From contig NC_066585.1 in assembly GCF_024323335.1 (NCBI RefSeq), positions 78,691,609 to 78,755,608 on the forward strand: 64,000 nucleotides of DNA. Direction: 5' to 3'. This stretch comes from Lathyrus oleraceus. Lineage: Eukaryota > Streptophyta > Magnoliopsida > Fabales > Fabaceae. The position numbers and the translations under genes were made by a program. The notes beneath the pieces are model-generated. The model ran no database searches, was not told the DNA's origin, and saw only the letters and a program-made list of their open reading frames with translations. Below, piece by piece: positions 1 through 8,194 of the stretch (positions are counted from its first letter, which is position 1; every line of letters starts with the position of its first letter).

Positions 1-1093
1 CGTGGAACCACGAAAATAAAGGGAAAGAACACTGAAGTGTTTGCCTAAGCAACAAGGACTGACAAGACAAACAACTAAAAGGGTATGATTGCAGTAGTGA
101 AAAAAGTAACTTGTACCAACAGAATGGTAACGTGGGAATCCACAAAGGTAAATGGCTTTGAACCAAAGGGTAAAGGCATATTGGTCAAAAGAAGGGACTA
201 AGATAAAATCACAATGCACTGCTTTTAATACATATATGAGCATCCTCCATGCAAGGTCGACCTCCAATATTGGCCCACTCTCCCTAACCCGAGCGTATTG
301 ACAAAAACTTATTAGGTTTTTTTTTAAGAGAGGAATTGAGGAAGTTATTGTCAATGGTGGAGAACCAAAATCCCGCCATACCATCCGCTTTGAGGCGCCT
401 TTATAGCAATTTGTGGCGGAAAAATATGACAATATTGATTGATATTTACTAATGTGGTGAGCCTAAAAATCGCCATCTATAACAACGGCCTAGACAGTTT
501 ACGGAGGTTTGCCAAATTTCCATATAAATATGAAGTTGCACCCTATGATGCCGTCATGGCGCGTGCCTTGCACAAATTGTCTATAATAGTTGGCACAAAA
601 TCTGTGATGAATAATTTTAAATCATTTTTAACCAATTAAAAATTATTTGCATTTAAATAACAAAAGTTTTACAAATGGAACATCCTGATTATTATTGACG
701 AATCATTCTTAAAATTATTCTTGAAATCCAACCTTGAATGCTTTGCATTCTTAGGTAAGAGAAGATCTAAAAGTGTATCTTGATATAATTCCACCATGTA
801 TCCCTGTATTGTTGATATTTTATTCCTAAAAATGAACTCATTTACGGTTTTTATTTCTTTTTCACTCTTACGATATAGTAAATTATAATTTAGTCGACAA
901 TAAAAAATAAAATGCGTAATTATTTAATTAAGATCAAACAAGAATATTGAACACATATACCCTAATACTATCAAAAATAATTTAATTTATAAATTAAGGT
1001 TCAAAAGAGAGAAATTATTAAGACTTGCTCTCATCTCCACATTTTCAACACACTAAAACACTGAGTTTCTTGAATCGATGTCCTTGTCGGGGA

Positions 1094-1360
1094 GACGCAC
1101 CTGAGCTTGTGGACGAAATAAAAATATCAATTTACATTCGTGTTAGGGGGATGGTGGTCGAGGAAATAGAAAGAAGAGATCCGGAGGAGAAGAATGTAGA
1201 TTTTTGTGGAGGTGTTTCGTGTGAGGGAGGTTGAAGACGCGCCTGAGCTTGTGGACGAAATAAAGAGGCCGATTTACATTCGAGTTAGGAAGTGGTGGTT
1301 GAGGAAAGAGAAAGAAGGTTGGTTCTTGTGGAGGTGTTTCGTGTGAGGGAGGTTGAAGAT
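1094..1360. repeat. Tandem duplication, about 142 bp unit
   Basis: Two diverged copies start at 1094 and 1236. Both contain CTGAGCTTGTGGACGAAATA, then a segment with TTTACATTCG, and both end in GTGGAGGTGTTTCGTGTGAG. The short open frame over the first copy has no recognisable domain and is not called a gene. Confidence 0.75.
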
Positions 1361-1799
1361 AATACTACGTTGTTGTCTTTTTTTTCTTTTTTATTTAAAT
1401 CAACTTTTTATATTATTTATAATTATTTATTTATTTCTTTATAATATTTAATTCATTTATAATATTATTTATTTATTTATAATGTTAAACTTTTTTGTTC
1501 TAGTCGGGAAAGATAAAATAGATAATACTTTCCTAATTATTAATTTATTTATTATATTAAACTTTTTGGTTAGTGGTTATATATGTAAACCCATTAGTGA
1601 TAGTTTTTATCTATTTATTTTGGACGTTTTTGAATAGTAAACATTAGATAGTACTTTTTTAAGGTTGTCTTATTTAAAGAGTTGTCTAACAGATTATTGG
1701 GTATTTAAAAAAAATCACACAAGCACTTATACAAATAAATATTTTACTTAATATTAATATCTTAGCCAACACTATATTTTAAAGCGATTTTTAAACCAT

Positions 1800-2470
1800 A
1801 TTTTTTTTTAAATGTTTTTAATATAAGTGATGTTTAAGAGATGTTTTAATTTTTTTAATTTTAATATAATAAATAAATATAAAATGTAATTAAAGGAAAT
1901 TAAAAAAAATAAATAATATTTTTTGGAAAAATAAACTTAAACTGAGCATGTAAGTCAATATTTAACTCTGGCTCATTTATATAAAAAAAATTAAAAAAAC
2001 TAAATTAGAATTTTAAATAGAAGAAGCAAAATAGAAATGAAAATTGGATAGGATGTGAAATGAAAAAGAGAATTTGATTTAAGGAATGGTTTTTAATCTA
2101 AGTGATGTTTAAGGAATGATAAAGAGAATTCGATTTAAGGAATAGTTTTTTAAAGTGATGTCTAAATCATTTCCAATTTTTTTAAAAATGGTTTTTAATC
2201 TAAGTGATGTTTAAGGAATGTTATTATTTTTCCATTTTAGTATAATAAATAAATGTAAAAATGTAATGAAATAAAGTATTAAAAATAAATAAAAAACAGT
2301 TTTTGGCAAAAATAAACTTAAACTGAAAATGCAAGTCAATATTTAACTTTTGCTCATTCATATAAAAAATTTATAAAAAATAAATTAGAATTTTAAAGAG
2401 AAGAAGGGAAATAGAAAGGAAAATTAGGTAGGATGTATGATAGAGAATTTGATAGTTAAGAGCTATAGAA
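1800..2470. repeat. AT-rich segmental duplication, offset about 377 bp
   Basis: The blocks around 1824 and 2201 share TAAGTGATGTTTAAG. Further along, both share an AAACTTAAACTGA segment followed by AAGTCAATATTTAACT, at about 1933 and 2311. A smaller internal duplication (GAATT[T/C]GATTTAAGGAAT) lies near 2068 and 2125. No coding content. Confidence 0.65.
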
Positions 2471-3154
2471 GAAGAAAAAATTAAAGAGATGGAAAGAGTG
2501 AGAAGATAACCCCTAAACTAAATAAATCAGAAGTTTGTTTAGAAAAAAAAGGTATTGATAAAATAAAGATCTTGATACATTCTTATAATTTTTTTATTCA
2601 TGAGGAAATAATGACATCAATAAATACAATCTCATCTAGTTTAGATACTTCATGCATTTATTTATGGAGGTATGAGGAGTGGTTGAATCACATTTTCTGT
2701 GAGTTGAGTAACCTCCCCACAATTTCTCACTGAGTCACAATAACTTAGTTTTGAATCTAAAATTTAAATTCGACGCAAATTACGATTTTACTTTTATGGA
2801 TTAATTTTGATCGATAAAATTTTGATTTTCGTTAAATTTGGTAAAATCGATTTGACGGATAAATCAAGTCGATTTTGTATTTATTAAAGAAATATTATAA
2901 AAATGACCATTTTTTATAAAATTCACAAACATTTACTTTTTATTTTAACAGAATTTTTTTAGAATAGTCTAAAGAACTATTCTTTTATAAATAAAAATAT
3001 ATATTATTAGGTGATAATATTTTCAATATCATTTGATATTAATTTGATTATTATCATATTTTAAACCATAAATTAAATAATATTCAAAAATTTATATTAC
3101 ATGTCTTTTTTGAGAATACACAATGACATCAATAAATTAGAAAAATGATAATCT

Positions 3155-3159
3155 CCTGA
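3155..3159 (+). other. Target-site duplication of element A, left copy (CCTGA)
   Basis: CCTGA directly precedes the TGTCATACC start of the 5' LTR and recurs at 16956-16960 directly after the last base of the 3' LTR. A five-base duplication is usual for Ty3/gypsy integration. Confidence 0.92.
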
Positions 3160-3300
3160 TGTCATACCCCAAAATTTGCCCGTTAATCTTGCCGGTTTAT
3201 TTTCAAGACCCTCCGACTTATTTTGCAAGGCATTGACATTAAAGGAATAAAAGCCCAGCTCGCAACAGGCCCAATCCAAAAATGGCCCAAAATGGCTTTC

Positions 3301-3425
3301 TCGCTAGGCGAGCAATTCCTTCGCCTAGCGAACACTTCATCATGACACTCGCCCAGCGAAGCATCAGATCCAGTAAAAGCCCAAAATGGCTTGCTCGCTA
3401 GGCGAGCAATTCCTTCGCCTAGCGA
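3301..3425 (+). promoter_or_regulatory. Paired 11-bp inverted repeats in the U3 of element A
   Basis: TCGCTAGGCGA, nine bases GCAATTCCT, then TCGCCTAGCGA occurs at 3301-3331 and again at 3395-3425, exactly 94 bp apart. The arms are perfectly complementary. In the 3' LTR the first copy has one arm mutated (TCTCCTAGCGA). The sites sit 60-190 bp upstream of the TATA box, so a role as transcription-factor sites or as an RNA/DNA hairpin is plausible but unproven. Confidence 0.6.
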
Positions 3426-3485
3426 AGCTTGCGTATATCAAAAGTTTTGGACCTCATTCTGAGCCCATTAGGTCACCACTACCAC

Positions 3486-3493
3486 TATAAATA
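3486..3493 (+). promoter_or_regulatory. TATA box of element A 5' LTR
   Basis: TATAAATA in the context CACTATAAATACC, within the LTR and downstream of the paired inverted repeats. A start about 30 bases on, near 3520, would define the U3/R border. The same box is in the 3' LTR at 15285-15292. Confidence 0.6.
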
Positions 3494-5078
3494 CCAGCTC
3501 TTCAGCCACGAAAATGGACACACACAAACGGAGAGACCAAGACGGACAGAGAAGGACGGAAACCCTGGTGCAGAAACCCTGCTAACCTGAAGGCGGCCCA
3601 TCCGCACCGAAGCTACCGCCGCCCAACTCAATCCGGCATCCAAACGATCAGTCCCTTTCAATATCGCGATTGCACCCAGGTTTGCGTATCACCACTATTT
3701 TACGTTTCCAATCGATATTCTTTACATACATGACGCATTACGATTAAAGTTTTGATATGTAATTTGACTTCACATGTGAATCTAAGTATGAACATCCTGT
3801 ATAATTGTCTATGCTATACCTGTAATCAAATGCCATAAAAGTACAGGTTTTTGGAAGTCATGCTGCTGTCAAACTCCAAACCCGTGGCCGCTCGCTAGCA
3901 CGTCGCTAAGCGAGCCTGCAGCGAGCATTCGCTGAGCCTTCTCTAGGCGAAGCAGAGGCGAACGGGACCGTGGCTGCTTCGTCCCTTTGCTGTTCTATCT
4001 TATGTTTATCTAATTACGATTTTGCATCATTTGGCCTGAACTCATAACTGTTATGTTTATTTTATGGTGCAATTGTCAAATCATATTTTATCTCAATGCT
4101 CTAACCCGTGTGTTGCATGGTGTAAAGGCTAGCATACTTCCAAAAAACGGCCGGCTAGGCATGCCGCTTTAGGCGTGGGACACTTTTGAGGAGATGGCTT
4201 TTGAATGACCTAATTTTAATGTGGAGGTTCATCTTGAATCACCAAGCTTGATTTTTAATGTATTGATTTCATCAATTTAATGTGGACCTAATTACCTAGC
4301 TGATTACGGCTATTTAATTAATTGTTAAAATATGGACTTTAAATAAATAATATTGGACCTCTCTTTGTTACCCCCCGATTACGTAATACGGTCATGTCCC
4401 GCGAATGTGGGGATGCACTTAGCAAAGACCCTGCGGTTTAAATCATCATAGTCCCTCGAATGTTGCCTTTGTCCCTCGATGACCCTTCGGTGTAGCCTAT
4501 GGCTGAATGATGATAGTCCCTTCGAATGCTAAGGTATCCTCACAACTGTTGCCTTCAATGACCAGCTGATGACCCTACGATGACCCTCTACATCCAAAGG
4601 GTGAAATTACTTACTTCTCAATAGTAAGGACAGTTTTACCCTCATAAGGATAGGAAACGTTCATAACGACCTTAAGAAGGTATAACTCTCAATTGCTGGA
4701 TCATAACCTAAGACATTTCCCACCCCTCACACTTTGCAAATCCTAGAAAATCACCACTTGGTATACATTCATACTAGAATCATTACCAAGTTACATTTTT
4801 CTAAACCGTTTTCAAAATCAAACGAGATAAATACTTTGTATACATTCATACGAGAATCATTACAAAGTTAAACTCTCTTTTCGAAACATTTTTAAACAAT
4901 TCACCAACACTTTTCAGACAAAAATATAAGTGATCCAGCAATTAAGAGCCCATGGATAACCATGGATACAAAGGGTGCTAATACCTTCCCTTTGTATAAT
5001 GTACCTCCCGAACCCAAAATCTATTGAGGTCTTTCCTGTTCTTTTCCACCTTTCCTTATTGGATAAAAGAAAAGTCGG

Positions 5079-5092
5079 TGGCGACTCTTGCT
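5079..5092 (+). promoter_or_regulatory. Primer-site-like sequence inside U5
   Basis: TGGCGACTCTTGCT matches the first ten bases of the true primer site TGGCGACTCTGCTGGGGA, which starts 73 bases downstream. Element B has an equivalent copy at 19464. It may be a relic of a former LTR end or a second tRNA contact. Confidence 0.5.
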
Positions 5093-5151
5093 ATCCGCGA
5101 CATTGCGATAAAAAGCAAAATACCCCAAGTCAGTTCACCGTATGACAGAAC

Positions 5152-5169
5152 TGGCGACTCTGCTGGGGA
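5152..5169 (+). other. Primer-binding site of element A
   Basis: TGGCGACTCTGCTGGGGA begins four bases after the end of the 5' LTR. It is complementary to a tRNA 3' end with CCA; Ogre elements are known to use tRNA-Arg, which I take as the likely primer. Element C carries the identical 18 bases on the minus strand (48074-48091). Confidence 0.85.
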
Positions 5170-5880
5170 CGATTACAAGAGAGGTTACCTTAAAAACAAG
5201 ATCACTTATTCCAAATTGTCTGATTTGCTTTTAAGGGATTGCTTGGGTATTTTTGAGTGAAAGATCCTACACCCGGATCTAGTGTACCTTAGGCAAGTAG
5301 CAATAGATCATCGCGACTATCCGGCGTATACTGGAATGGTTAAAATGATGGCTACGGTTAATGTGACACTTTGGATGTCCTGATGTTCCTCATGTTCACT
5401 TGAGGAAAAATTTGGCTTCCGTGTGGTGTCATTAAAGCATTAACCAGACCTTTAGAACCCTAATTGACTCATCCTGGCCATTAGAAAGTAGTGAGATAAC
5501 TGACTTCGGTTCCGACTGGGGTTGGTTGAGACTCGATGCTACACTCTTTGAGATTGGACTTTAGGGAAGCTTCGGTCAACCACTTGGTGTTGCACTGAAG
5601 TGGACTTAAAGGAAGGTCGGTGATTTGAGATCCTTCTAGAACCCGGTTACTATTCTAGGACAGGTTGAACCAACTAAATTTCAACGGGGAGGGTACTTAC
5701 CTATGGAACTCATGCAAGCCTCAAAACTTAGGAATGACTGTTGTGAGACTTGCTTGTGCGTGTTATTTACATAACATCATGACATCATAACATCATAACA
5801 TCATAACATCATGACATCATAACATTGTACTAACCATTTCAAGGACTTAGGGATTTAACTTTGCTCTGTTTTGTAAGGCT
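5170..5880 (+). other. 5' leader of element A with octamer microsatellite
   Basis: About 710 bp between the primer site and ORF1, without a coding frame of note. Its end (5771-5826) is a short array of an eight-base CATCATAA unit with variants (CATCATGA). A similar GCATAACATAACATTGC phrase lies before the gag start at 7340-7370. Confidence 0.7.
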
Positions 5881-7209
5881 ATGGCTCCCAGGAAGACTAT
5901 CCGGATTAATCTTGTAGCAATCTCTCCTCAACTCAAGAACTTAGTGTCAGAACTTTCCGATCATGCCCAGTTCATCAAGAAACACGGTTCTCTCCTCAAT
6001 TTGGTTACCACTGGTTTCAAAGAAGATATGATGAGAGTTTTATTCCAGTTCTTCGACCCTAAACATCATTGCTTCACATTCCCAGATTATCAGTTGGTAC
6101 CTACACTGGAAGAATTCTCCAGACTGCTTGGGATACCTATCCTTGATCAAATACCTTTCAGTGGTTTAGAAAAGGTTCCGAAGTCTGAAGAAGTTGCCGC
6201 AACTTTACACATGACGAAGTCCGACATTGAAGCTAATTGGGTAACAAGGAGTGGAGTTAAGGGTTTACTTGCCAAATTCCTGACAAATAAGGCCCGAGAA
6301 TTCTTAAAAGTTATGAATGTCCGTGCTTTCGAAGACATCCTGGCATTGCTAATCTATGGCTTGGTGTTATTCCCTAATCCAGACCAATTCATAGACATGA
6401 ATGCTATTAAGATATTTCTCACTCATAACCCTGTACCTACCTTGCTGGGAGACATTTTGCATTCCCTCCGCACTCGTACCATGAAGAAGCAAGGGACTCT
6501 CATGTGCTGCATACCTTTGTTGTCTAGGTGGTTTATTTCGCACCTTCCTCAATTAGTCTTGAAGAACGAGCAGAATTTGAAATGGTCTCAAAGGATAATG
6601 TCGCTCTCCCACCCAGACATCTGTTGGTGTCCTCAGTTCAAGGAAAATGTTACCATCATTGACCGTTGTGGCGAGTTCCCTAATGTACCACTCCTAGGAA
6701 TAAGAGGAGGTATTACTTATAATCCTGCTTTAGCTCTGCGACAGTTTGGTTGTGCTCGAAGAGATGGTCCATATGAAATGATCATCGAAGGCATCATGTT
6801 CGACTATGACAACGATTCCCAAGGCCTTCGTCAAAGATTTGTACGAGTTTGGGGCATGGTGAAGAGAGGTACGTTAGGACAGAAAAATTCTATTCCTATG
6901 GAACCTTATCTCAGATGGGTACGCGCCAGAGCTCGTGAACTTGTCATGCCATATCTTGCAATCGGACCTCAGATTGTCGAACCTGAAGCTGAAGGAGGTG
7001 CTCCTCAGATCATTCCTTATCCAGATATGCCTACCAACGTTGAGGAACTAAAGAGATCCTGGATCCAGTTGAGAGAAGAAAGGGATACTTTCGAGACTCA
7101 GTTCGTCGCAGAAAGGAAGAAAGTGTTAGAACTTACCAGTCAGCTTAATGAGGAACGAAGACTCAATGCGTATCTTCGCCCAAAAAGAAGTCGCCCCTGG
7201 GAGACTTGA
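5881..7209 (+). CDS. Ogre ORF1 protein, DUF7745-like
   Basis: 442 residues, start ATG at 5881, no internal stop. It lies between the leader and gag on the same strand, where Ogre elements carry an extra ORF of unknown function. The body resembles the DUF7745 family common in legume annotations (hallmarks include FDPKHHCFTFPDYQLVPT, residues about 59-76, and a GDILHSLRTR segment near residue 190). The last 70 residues are rich in charged heptads (ELKRSWIQLREERD and following) and should form a coiled coil. No catalytic motif or signal peptide is visible. It is the only full-length intact protein of this element. An N-terminal nucleic-acid or capsid-assembly role would be speculation. A host plant-mobile-domain gene is unlikely given its place inside the element. 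Confidence 0.8.
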   Translation: MAPRKTIRINLVAISPQLKNLVSELSDHAQFIKKHGSLLNLVTTGFKEDMMRVLFQFFDPKHHCFTFPDYQLVPTLEEFSRLLGIPILDQIPFSGLEKVPKSEEVAATLHMTKSDIEANWVTRSGVKGLLAKFLTNKAREFLKVMNVRAFEDILALLIYGLVLFPNPDQFIDMNAIKIFLTHNPVPTLLGDILHSLRTRTMKKQGTLMCCIPLLSRWFISHLPQLVLKNEQNLKWSQRIMSLSHPDICWCPQFKENVTIIDRCGEFPNVPLLGIRGGITYNPALALRQFGCARRDGPYEMIIEGIMFDYDNDSQGLRQRFVRVWGMVKRGTLGQKNSIPMEPYLRWVRARARELVMPYLAIGPQIVEPEAEGGAPQIIPYPDMPTNVEELKRSWIQLREERDTFETQFVAERKKVLELTSQLNEERRLNAYLRPKRSRPWET

Positions 7210-7415
7210 GCTTTCATTGTATTTTTATTATTATTCCTTTTGTAATGAACATTGATCAAAGAAATTAGCAATAAACATTTCTCTCTTGTTAGTGATTTAC
7301 GCAAAGTTAAATTCCAAAAGTCCTTGAAAACATTTCATACATTGCATAACATAACATTGCATAACAGGTGTTCTAAAGGGATCAATGTTCTCACGGTTTT
7401 CATGCAAACAGAAAA
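7210..7415 (+). other. Spacer between ORF1 and gag of element A
   Basis: Non-coding spacer of about 200 bp containing a small CATTGCATAACA repeat; no separate gene supported. Confidence 0.5.
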
Positions 7416-7981
7416 ATGGACCTCGAACAAACTGTCAAGGATCTCCATACTCAGAATGCTCAACTCCAGGAGATGATCTTGAACTTATCCAAGGGGCAGG
7501 AAGAATTGAAGGCTCTATTGCTCGAGAAGAAAAAGGACAAGAAATCTGTGAGTCACATTAACCTGAGAAGAAGGCAGTTTACGAAGATCAATATGACTTT
7601 AGCACAAGCACTGCAGGGTATGCTACAAGCAAATTTAATTACCCTCAGAGATCCTCCTGCAAAACCCAACACTACTTCTCCTAGTTATAATCCCGACGCC
7701 AGGTGTGCGTATCACTCCGATAGCCCCGGGCATAATACAAACGATTGTTGGTCGTTGAAGAATAAAATTCAGGATATGATCGACGCCGGAGAATTTGAAT
7801 TGAATCCGCCTGAGACTCCTAATGTCATCATTGCCCCTCTGCCTAATCATGACAAAACTCTTAATGCTATAGAGGATGCCGACAGCGATTGCGACCTGGA
7901 TAGCTGGGTCTACCCAACAATTGGTGACGGACTCAATAATTGGAAGGCTGAAGACACTATCCCGATTTCCTTTAGTCGGGA
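7416..7981 (+). CDS. Truncated gag of element A with CHHC knuckle, upstream exon
   Basis: The first ATG of the frame is at 7416. The N-terminus (residues 1-45) is a coiled coil (MDLEQTVKDLHTQNAQLQ...). A zinc-knuckle-like motif follows at about residues 98-112: C-AY-H-SDSPG-H-NTND-C, i.e. C-X2-H-X5-H-X4-C rather than the retroviral C-X2-C-X4-H-X4-C. Between them the central capsid-forming domain of Ogre gag (seen in element E as YNAYMVPDR...FKEYAQYWRE) is absent. After the knuckle the frame passes quickly to an acidic tail ending LNNWKAED, so the protease (normally with a D-[ST]-G motif) is also missing. The frame meets a TAA at 7983-7985, but splicing at 7982 would carry it into pol in phase. 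Confidence 0.78.
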
Positions 7982-8194
7982 GTAATTGTTATTGCTATTT
8001 TAGTATTTCAAAAGCATTGTGTCTATACCCGGGGCACAATAGCTAATTTTTTAAGGGTTTTGTCATTTCATAAGCATATTCATATTCAATAAATCAATGG
8101 ACTTTGTTGCATTCAAATGTTGCGCTCTTTATCTTTCCTGTCGTCTTTCAAACAAGCTATGCTTTCTTACACACACTCACGTAACGAATTGCAG
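7982..8194 (+). other. Predicted 213-nt intron between gag and pol
   Basis: GT donor at 7982 (GGGA/GTAATTG) and AG acceptor at 8193-8194 (GAATTGCAG/ATCC), with a T-rich stretch upstream of the acceptor. Two bases of a codon remain upstream and one is supplied downstream, so removal keeps the gag and pol frames in phase and deletes the TAA at 7983. Ogre elements are known to carry a spliced intron in this position. The first 32 or so codons of the open frame starting at 8097 would therefore be intron, not protein. Confidence 0.75.

Larger units (their letters stand above)
1..3159. other. AT-rich non-coding flank
   Basis: No convincing gene was found on either strand; the open frames here are short and resemble no family I recognise. 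The stretch 360-640 has moderate GC with phrases such as CCGCCATACC and GGCGGAAAA that recall the subterminal parts of plant DNA transposons, but no terminal repeats could be matched. The rest is low-complexity A/T sequence with two local duplications listed separately. It is the flank into which element A inserted. Confidence 0.6.
3160..5147 (+). repeat. 5' LTR of element A
   Basis: 1988 bp, TG...CA ends. The putative U3 holds two copies of an 11-bp inverted repeat (3301-3331, 3395-3425) upstream of a TATA box at 3486. The U5 end carries GGTGCTAATACCTTCCC near 4975, also found in the U5 of elements B and C. More TCGC/GCGA-rich inverted repeats lie at 3890-3960 (for example GCTCGCT and AGCGAGC, 12 bases apart). 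Confidence 0.93.

Noticed and set aside
439..639. 66-codon open frame in the left flank
   Set aside because: Short, no motif; sequence around it looks like decayed transposon DNA without definable ends.
5881..7209. Possible host gene of the plant mobile domain class
   Set aside because: It lies between primer site and gag on the coding strand of a complete retrotransposon, where Ogre elements carry ORF1; no introns or host flanks are seen.
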